Notes: generated from the letters alone by a model not told the origin. A stretch of DNA of 64,000 nucleotides from Eubacteriales bacterium (GCA_030539335.1 JAUNSG010000004.1:161844-225843); one strand, 5' to 3'; counted from the first letter of the stretch, positions 18,007 to 28,931 are shown. Program-made: numbers and translations.

Positions 18007-18729
18007 ATGAAAAAGATTACTGCGGATTTAATGCATTTTAAGACGCTGAATGACCTCGTGCGTGACTGCGAGGATAAGGATATTTTCATCGAGCACTGCG
18101 TGGGCCAGCGCTACATCGCAGCCAGCTCCAAGGGCAAGAGCATCATTATCACCGGTACACCGGGCAATGCCCTGGGCGCCTATCTGGACGGTTCGGAAAT
18201 CACCGTCAATGGCAACGCACAGGACGCCATGGGCGATACCATGAACGATGGCCGCATCGTGGTTCACGGCTCTGCCGGCGATACGACGGGATATGGCATG
18301 CGCGGCGGCACCATTTTGGTCCGCGACAACGCGGGTTACCGCGCCGGCATTCACATGAAGCAGTACCGCGATCACATCCCGGCGCTGGTTATCGGCGGCG
18401 TTGCCGGCTCCTTTCTGGGTGAGTACCAGGCGGGCGGTGTTATCATTGTTCTGGGCAAGGGCGCGGAAGGCAAACAGCCGACCGGCTTCTTCTGTGGAAC
18501 CGGTATGCACGGCGGAAAAATCTACCTGCGCTGCGACGAGGCCCCGGATATCCCGATCCAGATCAAGGCGGATGTCGCAACCGAGGACGACAAAGAGGAT
18601 ATGCGCCCCTATGTTGCGGAATACTGCGACGCGTTTGGCGGCGATGTCGAGGAACTGCTGAACCAAAAGTTCTATGTCCTGACTCCGAACTCCAACAGCC
18701 CGTACAGCCGCATGTATACGTTTAACTGA
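18007..18729 (+). CDS. Glutamate synthase GXGXG (GltB C-terminal, FwdC-like) subunit
   Basis: A 240-residue right-handed beta-helix protein matching the C-terminal GXGXG domain of glutamate synthase, which in the full enzyme is structural. The repeats are visible (GNALGAYLDGSEITVNGNAQDAMGDTM, GSAGDTTGYGMRGGTILVRDNAGYRAG, GKGAEGKQPTGFFCGTGMHGGKIYLR; given here as pieces of the helix ladder). AAGGAGG lies upstream of the ATG. It is the last glutamate synthase part in the operon. Confidence 0.9.
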   Translation: MKKITADLMHFKTLNDLVRDCEDKDIFIEHCVGQRYIAASSKGKSIIITGTPGNALGAYLDGSEITVNGNAQDAMGDTMNDGRIVVHGSAGDTTGYGMRGGTILVRDNAGYRAGIHMKQYRDHIPALVIGGVAGSFLGEYQAGGVIIVLGKGAEGKQPTGFFCGTGMHGGKIYLRCDEAPDIPIQIKADVATEDDKEDMRPYVAEYCDAFGGDVEELLNQKFYVLTPNSNSPYSRMYTFN

Positions 18730-18775
18730 GGTTTTTTCTTCCCTTTTGTTTCGTTCCATGATATACTGAATTCCA

Positions 18776-18830
18776 CAGCGGGCAGCATTCCCATTCTTCG
18801 TTTGCTGTCCGCTGTTCTACATTGTTTTTT
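18776..18830 (+). promoter_or_regulatory. Hairpin before the second glutamine synthetase gene
   Basis: An 11-bp stem (18776-18786 with 18804-18814) encloses a 17-nt loop, and TTTTTT follows at 18825-18830. A TATACT at 18762-18767 could be a -10 with a poor -35. It may be the glt terminator or an attenuator for the next gene; I see no AnnGnn hexaloop in it. Confidence 0.5.
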
Positions 18831-18848
18831 GGAGGTGTTTTTTCCTTT

Positions 18849-20171
18849 ATGTCTAATTATACCTTCCGCGAGATCACCCAGTTTATTGCAGAAAATGATG
18901 TCAAGTTCATCCGGCTGGCCTTCTGCGATATCTTTGGGATGCAAAAGAATATTTCGATCATGCCTCGCGAGCTGAGCCGCGCTTTTGAGGACGGCATTTC
19001 GTTCGATGCCTCGGCCGTGCGCGGCTTTATGAATATCGAGTCCTCCGACCTGCTCCTGTTCCCGGACCCGAGCACGCTGTCTGTTCTCCCATGGCGTCCG
19101 TCACAGGGCCGTGTCGTCCGCTTTTTCTGCGACATCCGTTATCCGGATGGCCGTCCGTTTGAGGGCGACGGGCGCTATGTCCTGCGTCAGGCACATGAGG
19201 ACATCAAGCGTCTCGGCTATTCCGTCCAGATCGGTACGGAATGCGAGTTTTACCTGATGCAAAACGATGAGTACGGCAATCCGACAAAAGTACCGCATGA
19301 CAATGCCGGCTATCTGGATATCGCCCCGCTGGATAAGGGCGAGAACGTACGCCGTCAGATCTGCCTGACGCTGGAGGAAATGAATCTGCGCCCGGAGGCC
19401 TCACACCATGAGAACGGCCCGGGACAGAACGAGATCGATTTCGCTTACTCCTCCGCCCTGCATGCGGCGGACAACATGATCACGTTCCGCAGTGTCGTCA
19501 AAACCTTGGCCGCGGCCAACGGCCTGTATGCATCCTTTATGCCAAAGCCGTTCCGCGACCATGCCGGCAGCGGCCTGCACATCAACCTCTCGCTGTTTTC
19601 CGAAGGCGAGAACCTGTTCACCGAGGAAGGTCCGCTGGAAAATCCGGACAGCGCCGCCTTCATGATGGGTATCATGAACCGCATCTACGACATGACGGTC
19701 TTCCTCAATCCGCTGGTCAATTCCTACGACCGCTTCGGCCAGTGCGAGGCCCCGCGCTTCATCACCTGGAGCCATCAGAACCGGTCGCAGCTCATTCGTA
19801 TCCCGGCAGCCCGCGGCATCAATTCCCGTATGGAGCTGCGCTCCCCCGATCCGTGTGCAAACCCGTATCTGGCATTTACCCTGCTGATCCGCGCCGGCAT
19901 CGAGGGCATCCGCCGTCAGCTACAGCTCTGCGATCCGTGCAATATGAATTTGTTCAACGCACCGCATTCCGCAGTCCGTGAGTACGACTGTCTGCCGGTC
20001 AATCTAAAGGAAGCCGTGGAGGCCGCCAAACACAGCGACTTTATCCGCGCTTCCCTTCCGGAAAAGACAATTGACGCTTATCTGGATGCCAAACGCACGG
20101 AGTGGACCCGTTATGCGGATTCCTCCAACAAAAGTCAGATCATCGATTCCCTTTACTTTTATCACTATTGA
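18849..20171 (+). CDS. glnA: Glutamine synthetase, type I family
   Basis: A 440-residue GSI-like enzyme. Motifs: GTECEFYLM, ENGPGQNEIDFAY, ASFMPKPFRDHAGSGLHINLSLF, NRSQLIRIPA and RMELRSPDPCANPYLAF. The C-terminal region shows no obvious adenylylation Tyr loop (NLYDLPP), so that control is probably absent. The start is the ATG of MSNYTFREI, with TTGGAGGTG upstream; a TTG 9 codons earlier would lie inside the ribosome site. Paired with an ANTAR gene 34 bp downstream, it gives the strain two glutamine synthetases of different class (the other is glnN). A glutamate-gamma-amide ligase of other specificity is possible but less likely. Confidence 0.88.
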   Translation: MSNYTFREITQFIAENDVKFIRLAFCDIFGMQKNISIMPRELSRAFEDGISFDASAVRGFMNIESSDLLLFPDPSTLSVLPWRPSQGRVVRFFCDIRYPDGRPFEGDGRYVLRQAHEDIKRLGYSVQIGTECEFYLMQNDEYGNPTKVPHDNAGYLDIAPLDKGENVRRQICLTLEEMNLRPEASHHENGPGQNEIDFAYSSALHAADNMITFRSVVKTLAAANGLYASFMPKPFRDHAGSGLHINLSLFSEGENLFTEEGPLENPDSAAFMMGIMNRIYDMTVFLNPLVNSYDRFGQCEAPRFITWSHQNRSQLIRIPAARGINSRMELRSPDPCANPYLAFTLLIRAGIEGIRRQLQLCDPCNMNLFNAPHSAVREYDCLPVNLKEAVEAAKHSDFIRASLPEKTIDAYLDAKRTEWTRYADSSNKSQIIDSLYFYHY

Positions 20172-20204
20172 TAAAAGGAACTCTTGTGAGAAGGAGGTGG
20201 TTGT

Positions 20205-20777
20205 ATGGACCGTGTTCTGCTGGTTACTCCGACCAAAAAAAGTGCCGATATGCTGCTTGGTCTGTTAAAAGACGGCGGACACTTTCCGAAACACATCCAA
20301 ATTGTCTCCTCGGGCAGCGAGGCGCGCCGTGCGCTCATCGACCATTCGTTTGATCTGATTTTAATTAACAGTCCCCTCCCCGATGAATTCGGCCACGAAT
20401 TCGCCGCCTTTGCCTCGGCGGACGGCAGCACCGCCGTCGTCATGCTGGTCAAGAGCGAACTGGCCGATTCGGTCGCCGAGCAGCTGGAGCCGGAAGGGAT
20501 TTTCATCCTGGCCAAGCCGCTCAACCGGCTGCTGTTTTATCAGATCATCCGGATTGCCAAGGCCGCCCGTATCCACGTCATGAATCTCGCCCGCGAGAAT
20601 CAGAAACTCCGCCAGAAGCTGGATGACATGCGCCTCATCAGCCGCGCAAAATGTCTTCTGATTCAGGAAAAACACATGACGGAGGAGGAGGCCCACAGCT
20701 ACTTAGAAAAAAATGCGATGAATTACCGCAAAACCCGACGTGAAGTGGCTGAAATCGTCATTCAACGATTTGAATAA
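20205..20777 (+). CDS. ANTAR-domain RNA-binding antiterminator with degenerate receiver
   Basis: A 190-residue protein. Residues about 1-120 look like a response-regulator receiver, but the phospho-acceptor Asp is Asn (DLILINSPLP, about residue 55). A short coiled coil (LARENQKLRQKLDDMR) leads to an ANTAR domain (about 135-187; SRAKCLLIQEKHMTEEEAHSYLEKNAM). ANTAR proteins bind paired hexaloop hairpins in nascent RNA and prevent termination, often of nitrogen genes. The glnN and glt leaders in this window carry such hexaloops and are the likely targets. Activity may depend on protein partners rather than phosphorylation. GGAGG lies 8 nt upstream. Confidence 0.92.
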   Translation: MDRVLLVTPTKKSADMLLGLLKDGGHFPKHIQIVSSGSEARRALIDHSFDLILINSPLPDEFGHEFAAFASADGSTAVVMLVKSELADSVAEQLEPEGIFILAKPLNRLLFYQIIRIAKAARIHVMNLARENQKLRQKLDDMRLISRAKCLLIQEKHMTEEEAHSYLEKNAMNYRKTRREVAEIVIQRFE

Positions 20778-20787
20778 TCCAAAATTT

Positions 20788-20829
20788 ATGACCTGTGGGG
20801 AAACTTTCTTTTTCCCACCGGTCATTTTG
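20788..20829 (+). terminator. Terminator of the glt-glnA-ANTAR operon
   Basis: ATGACC and GGTCAT outer arms (20788-20793 with 20820-20825) and inner GTGGG/CCCAC pairs form a stem followed by TTTTGAT. Confidence 0.75.
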
Positions 20830-20883
20830 ATATCTGCCACAACTCCAAATGTAAACTTTGTCTAATCTTCGTCTATTGTCCCC

Positions 20884-20912
20884 TTGCAAACAGGGGCGAT
20901 ACTGGGTATAAT
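20884..20912 (+). promoter_or_regulatory. Promoter of dapF-pyrG-dapL
   Basis: TTGCAA (20884-20889), a 17-bp spacer and TATAAT (20907-20912), 53 bp before the dapF ATG. Confidence 0.8.
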
Positions 20913-20965
20913 TTAAAGTGTATGTTTATCCATACGTCTGTCATTGCTGAATTGAGGATTCCTTT

Positions 20966-21801
20966 ATGAAGTTAAACTTTACGAAAATGCATGGCTGCGG
21001 CAACGATTATGTCTATTTCAATTGCTTTGAGCAGCCGTTAGAAAATCCGGAAGAGCTTTCCATTCTTCTGTCGGATCGCCATTTTGGTGTCGGCGGAGAC
21101 GGCATTATCCTGATCTGTCCGTCCGATGTGGCAGATGCCAAAATGCGCATCTTCAACGCAGACGGCAGCGAGGGGAAAATGTGCGGAAACGGTATCCGCT
21201 GTGTCGGCAAATATGTCTATGACAGCGGCATTGCCAGAAAGCCGGAAATTGCCATCGATTCCCTCAGCGGCGTCAAGCTGCTGCAAATGGAGGTAGAGGA
21301 CGGCGTCGCCATCGGCGCTACCGTCAACATGGGCAAAGCAATCCTCACCCCGTCGGAAATCCCGACCCGGTTCGAAGGGGAGCTTGCGGTTTCCGTTCCG
21401 CTGACAGCAAACGGACAGGAACACCGTGTTACCTGTGTCTCCATGGGAAATCCGCACTGCGTCCTGTTTGTGGACGATGTGGATTCCCTTGATCTGGCGG
21501 CCATCGGCCCGGCGTTCGAGAACCATGAAATGTTCCCGGAACGCATCAATACGGAATTCATCCGCGTGATCGACGACCACACGCTGCAGATGCGTGTTTG
21601 GGAGCGCGGCAGCGGGGAAACCTGGGCCTGCGGTACCGGCGCCTGCGCCTCTGCGGTCGCCGCGGTTCTGAACGGCTACTGCCCCAAGAATGAAGAGATT
21701 ACCCTACACCTGCGCGGCGGCGATCTGCGCATCCGTTACACGGACGATGCGGTCTTTATGACCGGTCCCGCCACCAAAGTATTCGAAGGGAGTATCGAGC
21801 T

Positions 21802-21805
<4 letters not shown>
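20966..21805 (+). CDS. dapF: Diaminopimelate epimerase
   Basis: A 279-residue enzyme that interconverts LL- and meso-diaminopimelate for lysine and peptidoglycan. Both active-site cysteines are visible in their motifs: [15 protein letters not shown] and [12 protein letters not shown]. The N-terminal [11 protein letters not shown] is typical. Its stop overlaps the pyrG start (ATGA), and dapL follows pyrG, so two steps of the LL-DAP pathway bracket CTP synthase. Confidence 0.97.
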
Positions 21806-23403
<1,598 letters not shown>

Positions 23404-23405
23404 AC

Positions 23406-24587
23406 ATGAACATCAACAAAAATTATCAGAATCTGGAGGACAGCTATCTGTTCTCCACCGTTGCCCGCAAGCAGAGAGAATTCCAGGAAGCTCATCCGGA
23501 CAAGAAGGTTATCCGTCTGAGCATTGGCGATGTCACCCTGCCGCTGGCTCCGGCTGTCATCGAGGCCATGCACAAGGCTGTCGATGAGATGGGCACCAAG
23601 GAAGGCTTCCACGGCTATGGCCCGGAGCAGGGCTATGAGTTCCTGAAGCAGTCCATCCAGTCCTACTATGCCTCCCACGGCACCCAGTTAGATACCGACG
23701 AGATCTTTGTCTCGGACGGCGCTAAGTCGGATGTCGGCAATATCCTGGATCTGTTTGCACAGGACAACGTCGTTCTGGTTCCGGACCCGGTTTATCCGGT
23801 TTATGTGGACACCAACACGATGGCTGGCCGCAAGATCGTTTACATGAATGCAACGGAGGAAAATGGTTTCCTGCCGTTGCCGGATGATTCTGTCAAGGCC
23901 GACATCATTTACCTCTGCTCCCCGAACAATCCGACCGGTGCAGTGTATGACCGCGCCGGCCTGAAGGCTTGGGTAGATTACGCACTCGCAAATAAGGCGG
24001 TTCTTCTGTTCGACGCGGCCTACGAGTGCTTTGTCGCTTCCGACGATCTGCCGCGCAGCATCTATGAAATCGAAGGTGCCAAGCAGTGTGCCATCGAGTT
24101 CTGCTCGTTCTCCAAGACCGCCGGCTTCACCGGCACCCGCTGCGGCTACACGGTTGTTCCACAGGCGCTGGAGTTTGACGGCGCCAATCTGAACAAGATG
24201 TGGCTGCGTCGCCAGACCACCAAGTTCAATGGCGTTCCGTACATCGTACAGCGCGGCGCGGCTGCGGTCTTCACGGAAGAGGGCATGGCGCAGATTCAGG
24301 AAAATCTGGGCTACTACAAGGAAAACGCCCGCATCCTGTCCGAGGCACTGGACGAGCTGGGCATCTGGTACACCGGCGGTAAGAATTCTCCGTACATCTG
24401 GATGAAGTGCCCGAACGGTATGGAGTCCTGGGAGTTCTTTGACTATCTGCTGGAGAACGCAAACGTGGTCGGCACCCCGGGTGCAGGCTTTGGCAAGAAC
24501 GGTAAGAATTTCTTCCGTCTGACGGCATTTGGGGATCGTGAGCAGACAATCGAAGCGGTTGCACGCATCAAGGCGCTGCTCGCATAA
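23406..24587 (+). CDS. dapL: LL-diaminopimelate aminotransferase
   Basis: A 393-residue class I/II PLP aminotransferase that makes LL-DAP from tetrahydrodipicolinate in one step, bypassing succinylated or acetylated intermediates. Family motifs: [32 protein letters not shown] and the PLP-lysine segment [15 protein letters not shown]. The ribosome site AAAGGAG lies within the last codons of pyrG. With dapF in the same operon, assignment as DapL is secure. Confidence 0.95.
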   Translation: MNINKNYQNLEDSYLFSTVARKQREFQEAHPDKKVIRLSIGDVTLPLAPAVIEAMHKAVDEMGTKEGFHGYGPEQGYEFLKQSIQSYYASHGTQLDTDEIFVSDGAKSDVGNILDLFAQDNVVLVPDPVYPVYVDTNTMAGRKIVYMNATEENGFLPLPDDSVKADIIYLCSPNNPTGAVYDRAGLKAWVDYALANKAVLLFDAAYECFVASDDLPRSIYEIEGAKQCAIEFCSFSKTAGFTGTRCGYTVVPQALEFDGANLNKMWLRRQTTKFNGVPYIVQRGAAAVFTEEGMAQIQENLGYYKENARILSEALDELGIWYTGGKNSPYIWMKCPNGMESWEFFDYLLENANVVGTPGAGFGKNGKNFFRLTAFGDREQTIEAVARIKALLA

Positions 24588-24683
24588 GCAAAACAGCAAG
24601 GGGATAATCAAACGGAGCGGTTGAGATTCCATCAACGCTTTCTGTATCTTTTCACGCTCATGATTCATTGATAGAACTTCATG

Positions 24684-24720
24684 GGAGCGCGACTGGAGGG
24701 GGATGTTCCATTCGCGCTCC
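24684..24720 (+). terminator. Terminator-like hairpin after dapL
   Basis: GGAGCGCGA (24684-24692) and TCGCGCTCC (24712-24720) form a perfect 9-bp stem around 19 nt, followed after 6 nt by CTTTTCT. Confidence 0.6.
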
Positions 24721-24761
24721 ACACCCTTTTCTATCCGTGTATTTTGGAGGCTTTTGCTGAT

Positions 24762-26600
24762 ATGAACAAACATAACTGGTCCCTGCAATCGGTCCTTCGC
24801 ACCTATTGCGGGCTTATCTTCTTCTATATCACGCCGCTCGCCATGTTCCTTCTGGTTGAATTCCTGGAATATGGTGACGAAAGTAAATGTATGCTACCGA
24901 CTTCCCTCTCTTTCTGGGTCAATCTGATGGCGTACTATGGCATTTACATTCTCGTGCGTGCCCTCACACGGCGTACCCATTTGACCATCTGGCTGATGAA
25001 TATCGTCTTCCTGATCTGCGGTATCTGTATGTACTATTCCATCGCAATCCGGAATGCGCCGATCTCTCCATGGGATTTGATGGCAGCCGGAACGGCAATG
25101 ACGGTTCTGCAGGGCTTTGATCTGACTCCGCCGCCACAGGTGATCTTTGGTATCCTTGCGGTGATTGTCTGGGGACTCCTTTCACGCCGGCTGAAGCGCA
25201 AGGGCAAATACCCAAAGCCAGCGCTGCGCGAACGATTGGAGGCAATCGCCGCTTCTCTGGTACTGATTATTTCGTTCTCTCTGATCGCAGTCTTTGGTCA
25301 GGGCAACTTCTATGTCAGTACCTGGCGTCAGGTCACGGCAAACCGGCAAAATGGTATGCTTCTCAACTTTGTCATGAACATCGGTACGATGTTTAACCCG
25401 AAGCCGAGCGGATATTCGGCAACTACAGCGGATGACATTCTTTCCTCTACCACAGGTACGTACGAGGTTGAGGAAGCCAATGAACAGAATCCGAACATCA
25501 TTGCGATCATGGACGAGACCTTCTCGGACCTCTCCTATCTCGGTGATCTTCACCTGACCAATACGGATGACGTCATGCCGTTTGTCCGTTCGCTGTCCGA
25601 AAAGAAAAACACGATTACCGGCCATCTCGTGGTTCCGGCATGGGGCGGCGGTACCTGTAACTCGGAATACGAGTTCCTGACCAGCAACACCTATGCGTTC
25701 TTCCAGAGCGGCAGCTATCCGATGCTGCAGTATGTCCACAGCGAGACCGAATCCATGGCCTCGGTTCTGGCAGCGCAGGGATATCAGACCGTTGGTATTC
25801 ATCCGTATTATGGCTCCGGCTGGGGCCGCAACCGTGCCTACCCGCTGTTTGGCTTTGAGCAGTTCCTCGATGTCGAGGATTTCGAAGATCCGGAGATCCT
25901 TCGTCGCTATATCAGCGATAAGAGCTCGTTTGAAAAGGTCATCGAAACCTTTGAAAACAAACCGGAGGGCACCCCGCTGTTCTGCTTCAATGTGACCATG
26001 CAGAATCACTGCAGCTATGACACGGTATATGACAATTTCCCGGAACCCGTCGAGTTCCGGTACGATACGATTTATCCGCTGACCAAGCAATATCTGTCTC
26101 TGATTCAGCGCTCGGACGAATCCATCAAGGAACTGATCCAGTACTTCAAAAAGGTGGATGAACCGACCATCATCGTCCTGTTCGGCGACCATCAGCCGTA
26201 CATCGAGAACGCATTCTATCGCTATCTGACCTCCGGTTCCGGCAAGAGCTCGTCGGAGATCACGATGGATGAACACACCGTTCCGTTCTTCATCTGGGCG
26301 AACTACGACATCGACGGCTATGATGCCGGACGCATCAGCGCAAACTATCTTGGCCCGCTCACACTGGATACCGCAAACCTCCAGATGAGTGAGTATCAGC
26401 AATATGTATACAGCCTGATGGACCAATATCCGGTCATCTCCTGTGTTGGCTGCATCGATTCCAACGGCGTTCAGGTTCCGCTGGAAGTTGCCGATCTCTC
26501 GGATTATAAGATCGTTCAATATCAAAACGTATTTGACAAGAGCAGCAAAACTCCTGTGGCCGCCGGAAGCGCCGCAGGCAGTGCAGCCGGAAGCAAATAA
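24762..26600 (+). CDS. LTA synthase family protein (sulfatase fold)
   Basis: A 612-residue membrane enzyme. About five N-terminal helices (residues 13-180) precede an extracellular sulfatase-fold domain (about 240-570). The metal/nucleophile elements of the LtaS family are present: NIIAIMDETF, and Thr about 298 in AWGGGTCNSEYEF, plus GDHQPYI. LtaS moves glycerol phosphate from phosphatidylglycerol to a growing polymer; related enzymes modify other glycans. The tail repeats Ala-Ala-Gly-Ser. The start at MNKHNW has GGAGG 11 nt upstream. Confidence 0.9.
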   Translation: MNKHNWSLQSVLRTYCGLIFFYITPLAMFLLVEFLEYGDESKCMLPTSLSFWVNLMAYYGIYILVRALTRRTHLTIWLMNIVFLICGICMYYSIAIRNAPISPWDLMAAGTAMTVLQGFDLTPPPQVIFGILAVIVWGLLSRRLKRKGKYPKPALRERLEAIAASLVLIISFSLIAVFGQGNFYVSTWRQVTANRQNGMLLNFVMNIGTMFNPKPSGYSATTADDILSSTTGTYEVEEANEQNPNIIAIMDETFSDLSYLGDLHLTNTDDVMPFVRSLSEKKNTITGHLVVPAWGGGTCNSEYEFLTSNTYAFFQSGSYPMLQYVHSETESMASVLAAQGYQTVGIHPYYGSGWGRNRAYPLFGFEQFLDVEDFEDPEILRRYISDKSSFEKVIETFENKPEGTPLFCFNVTMQNHCSYDTVYDNFPEPVEFRYDTIYPLTKQYLSLIQRSDESIKELIQYFKKVDEPTIIVLFGDHQPYIENAFYRYLTSGSGKSSSEITMDEHTVPFFIWANYDIDGYDAGRISANYLGPLTLDTANLQMSEYQQYVYSLMDQYPVISCVGCIDSNGVQVPLEVADLSDYKIVQYQNVFDKSSKTPVAAGSAAGSAAGSK

Positions 26601-26613
26601 CAAACCGCAAGAA

Positions 26614-26643
26614 AAAGGGTATCCCAAACATGGGATACCCTTT
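26614..26643 (+). terminator. Terminator of the LTA synthase gene
   Basis: A 12-bp stem (26614-26625 with 26632-26643) with a 6-nt loop and T-rich 3' end; the A-rich 5' side may also serve the convergent gene ending at 26670. Confidence 0.85.
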
Positions 26644-26669
26644 CTGTTTGCCTGCCTCGGCTCTGCTTT

Positions 26670-27308
26670 TTATTTGTCGTCTATCGTCACGCTCTTCTCG
26701 TGCGTGACGCTTCCGGAGCCTTGATCCGCTTCCGTCTCATCGCATGCGTCGTCGTCCTGCGTTTCCACCGAAAAGCTTCCGTCCTGCTCAACGATAATGC
26801 GATACGTCTTCCCCTGGTACAGCAGCTTCTCATCAAATCCACCGTTTTCCATGTCCTTCGTGATGTCGATGGTCCGGTCGTAGAAATACAGCGTCCATCT
26901 GCCGTCGTCCCCCTTCTCGACATCGATGGCAAACATGTCCTCCATGTCCTTGGCGCCCAGCGGCTTCTCCGTGCCGTCATCATCGATGGCTACTCCCCCG
27001 AAGCTGCGCTCCTCACCATCGATTGTCGCGGTATAGCTGTACTCGCCGTCCCTCACTAATTCGACATTTCGGCTCTGTCCGTTGACCCACATTCTTACCG
27101 TCGTGCGGATGCCCCCCACATTCGCGGCGAACGCCGCCGACGACAGCACGGCGATCATCGCCGCTGCAATGGCAAACTTTTTCACGTTTTTTCTAAACCT
27201 CATGACAGTTCCTCCCGTTCTGTTGGAGGAAGCCTGCTCCAGGATGCGCTGCGCACACGCATTACTCATATGAACGTAATCCATCGCTTCGTTATATTGA
27301 CGCTTCAT
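26670..27308 (-). CDS. Predicted anti-sigma factor, membrane-anchored
   Basis: A 212-residue protein with a short cytoplasmic N-terminus, one membrane segment (about 42-62, FAIAAAMIAVLSSAAFAANV) and an extracytoplasmic beta-rich domain with an acidic C-terminal tail. It overlaps the end of the ECF sigma gene by 17 bp, the usual arrangement for a sigma factor and its anti-sigma. The start at MKRQYNEAM has GAGGAGGAG 4 nt upstream. There is no recognisable zinc motif (HxxxCxxC). Role is inferred mainly from position and topology. Confidence 0.75.
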   Translation of the reverse strand: MKRQYNEAMDYVHMSNACAQRILEQASSNRTGGTVMRFRKNVKKFAIAAAMIAVLSSAAFAANVGGIRTTVRMWVNGQSRNVELVRDGEYSYTATIDGEERSFGGVAIDDDGTEKPLGAKDMEDMFAIDVEKGDDGRWTLYFYDRTIDITKDMENGGFDEKLLYQGKTYRIIVEQDGSFSVETQDDDACDETEADQGSGSVTHEKSVTIDDK

Positions 27309-27774
27309 ACTGCTCCTCCTCAAGATAACCTCGTAGCTTTCTTCGTGCACGCATCAATCGGTTCTGAACGGCACTCTCGCTGATTCCAAGCTGTTCGCCA
27401 ATCTCTCTTGCCGTATACCCCTCGTAGTAATGCAAATGAATGACGACGTGCAGTTTCGGCGGAAGCTCCAGAATCTCTGCAAGAAACGCACCGCTTTCCG
27501 TTTCCCCCGCGGGCAGCAGCTCGGCCTTTTCCAGTGGCACCCTCCGTTTCCACCAGCTCGACCGCAGCAGGTTTTTGCAGGTATTGATCGTTACCCGGAT
27601 CAGCCATGCCTTTTCCTGCTCTGTGTCCTCGAACGGCGGCTGCGCAAGCAGTTTGCAGAACACATCCTGACACACATCCTCCGCATCCGGCACACTTTTG
27701 GTATAGCTGAGCGCCAAACGGAAAATGCGGTCTTTCTGCCGTTCAAACGCGCCGGTAAATTGTTCTTCCGTCAT
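27292..27774 (-). CDS. ECF-type RNA polymerase sigma factor
   Basis: A 160-residue sigma-70 family factor with only regions 2 and 4. Region 2 is seen in FRLALSYTKSVPDAEDVCQDVFCKLL, shown as its core, and region 4 in ELPPKLHVVIHLHYYEGYTAREIG followed by the helix-turn-helix SESAVQNRLMRARRKL. The start at MTEEQF is set by GGAGG 8 nt upstream; the ORF extends 60 codons further without support. It likely directs a cell-envelope or metal stress regulon and is held by the downstream membrane protein. Confidence 0.92.
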   Translation of the reverse strand: MTEEQFTGAFERQKDRIFRLALSYTKSVPDAEDVCQDVFCKLLAQPPFEDTEQEKAWLIRVTINTCKNLLRSSWWKRRVPLEKAELLPAGETESGAFLAEILELPPKLHVVIHLHYYEGYTAREIGEQLGISESAVQNRLMRARRKLRGYLEEEQYEASI

Positions 27775-27894
27775 CCGGATTTCCTCCGTTCCGATTGAAT
27801 TGATTTTTTGAGATCTCACCCTATAAACAACACAGCGCGGGAAATCATCACATTTTTTCGAAAAAAATTTTTCCTCTGTTGCTGTACACGGAAA

Positions 27895-27928
27895 AACAGC
27901 GTGCCTCCTTTTGGGAAAGCACGCTGTT
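27895..27928 (-). terminator. Terminator of the uridine phosphorylase gene
   Basis: AACAGCGTGC and GCACGCTGTT form a perfect 10-bp stem around 14 nt; TTTTT follows on minus. Confidence 0.85.
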
Positions 27929-27931
27929 CGG

Positions 27932-28690
27932 TTATTGTCTGTTATCCCACGCAATCAGCCGGCGGAGTGCCCCCACCGCCGTCTCCACACCGCGCATCGC
28001 GGCGTCCTTTCCGACAGCCGGCGCCTCGTTCTCATCGTTCCAGAGCACGTTGAGCACCGTGCCGCATCGCACATGCAGGCACGCCGCCGCAACGAACAGA
28101 GCCGCTGACTCCATCTCGCTCGCCAGCACACCAGCGGCAAGCAGCGCGTTCCATTGCTGTGTGAGCTGCGCGGCAACCGGCATCTGGGACGGGCGAATCT
28201 CCCCATAAAAGCTGTCCTTGGATTGGATCACACCGACATGGGTTGGGTACCCCAGCGCCTCCGCCTCCTCTGCGAGTGCGCGCACAAGCGGAAAGCTGGC
28301 CGCCGCTGGATAGTCCAGCGGCATGTATTCGCGTGAGGTTCCCTCCTGCCGCACAGCGGCGGTCGCCACGACCAGATCCCCGCCGCGCACCTCCGGCGCC
28401 ATCCCGCCGCACGTACCGACCCGAAGGAAGGTATGGGCGCCGCACTCCACCAGCTCCTCCAGTGCAATTGCCGCCGACGGGCCGCCGATTCCGGTCGAGC
28501 AGACGCTCACCGTCTCTCCCTCCAGCGTCCCGGTCCATACGGTAAATTCGCGGTTGGACGAGACAAACTGCGCATCCTCCAACAGTGCGGCGATGCGCTC
28601 ACAGCGGCCAGGGTCTCCCGGAAGGATGACATAACCGCCGATCTGCTCTTCTGTGCATTGCAGGTGCATCTGTCTGCCGTCAATTCGCAT
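27932..28690 (-). CDS. udp: Uridine phosphorylase-like nucleoside phosphorylase
   Basis: A 252-residue enzyme of the NP-I family, which splits nucleosides with phosphate in salvage. Motifs: YVILPGDPGRCERIA, STGIGGPSAAIALEEL, FLRVGTCGGM and the substrate-binding SEMESAALFV. The IQSKDSFYGE segment is like the region that contacts uracil in uridine phosphorylases. Length (about 253) also fits. The start at MRIDGRQMH has AAAGGGGG about 10 nt upstream. The DUF951 gene precedes it by 16 bp. Confidence 0.88.
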   Translation of the reverse strand: MRIDGRQMHLQCTEEQIGGYVILPGDPGRCERIAALLEDAQFVSSNREFTVWTGTLEGETVSVCSTGIGGPSAAIALEELVECGAHTFLRVGTCGGMAPEVRGGDLVVATAAVRQEGTSREYMPLDYPAAASFPLVRALAEEAEALGYPTHVGVIQSKDSFYGEIRPSQMPVAAQLTQQWNALLAAGVLASEMESAALFVAAACLHVRCGTVLNVLWNDENEAPAVGKDAAMRGVETAVGALRRLIAWDNRQ

Positions 28691-28706
28691 TGCCTGTTTT
28701 CCCCCT

Positions 28707-28901
28707 TTACGCCTTTTCCGCTTCGGTGCGCTGCACCTGGCGTATGTTCTTCTCCGCCTTGGCACGCGGAATCATGATCTCATGTCCACAGCCCTCACAG
28801 CGAAGCCGGAAATCCATGCCGACACGCAACACCTTCCATTCCTTGCTTCCGCACGGATGGGCCTTTTTCATCGTCAGTACATCACCCAGACGAATGTCCA
28901 T
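28707..28901 (-). CDS. DUF951 family protein
   Basis: A 64-residue protein matching the DUF951 pattern of Firmicutes: MDIRLGDVLTMKKAHPCGS, then WKVLRVGMDFRLRCEGCGHEIMIPR in two parts with a Cys-x2-Cys pair. It is thought to bind nucleic acid or zinc, but the role is unknown. GGAGGG lies upstream. It is the first gene of a two-gene unit with uridine phosphorylase. Confidence 0.9.
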   Translation of the reverse strand: MDIRLGDVLTMKKAHPCGSKEWKVLRVGMDFRLRCEGCGHEIMIPRAKAEKNIRQVQRTEAEKA

Positions 28902-28931
28902 GCTGTTCCCTCCTCTGCCGATCTTTCTTTT

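Noticed and set aside
18739..18767. Promoter before the second glutamine synthetase
   Set aside because: TATACT is good but the -35 is poor, so an independent promoter is not claimed.
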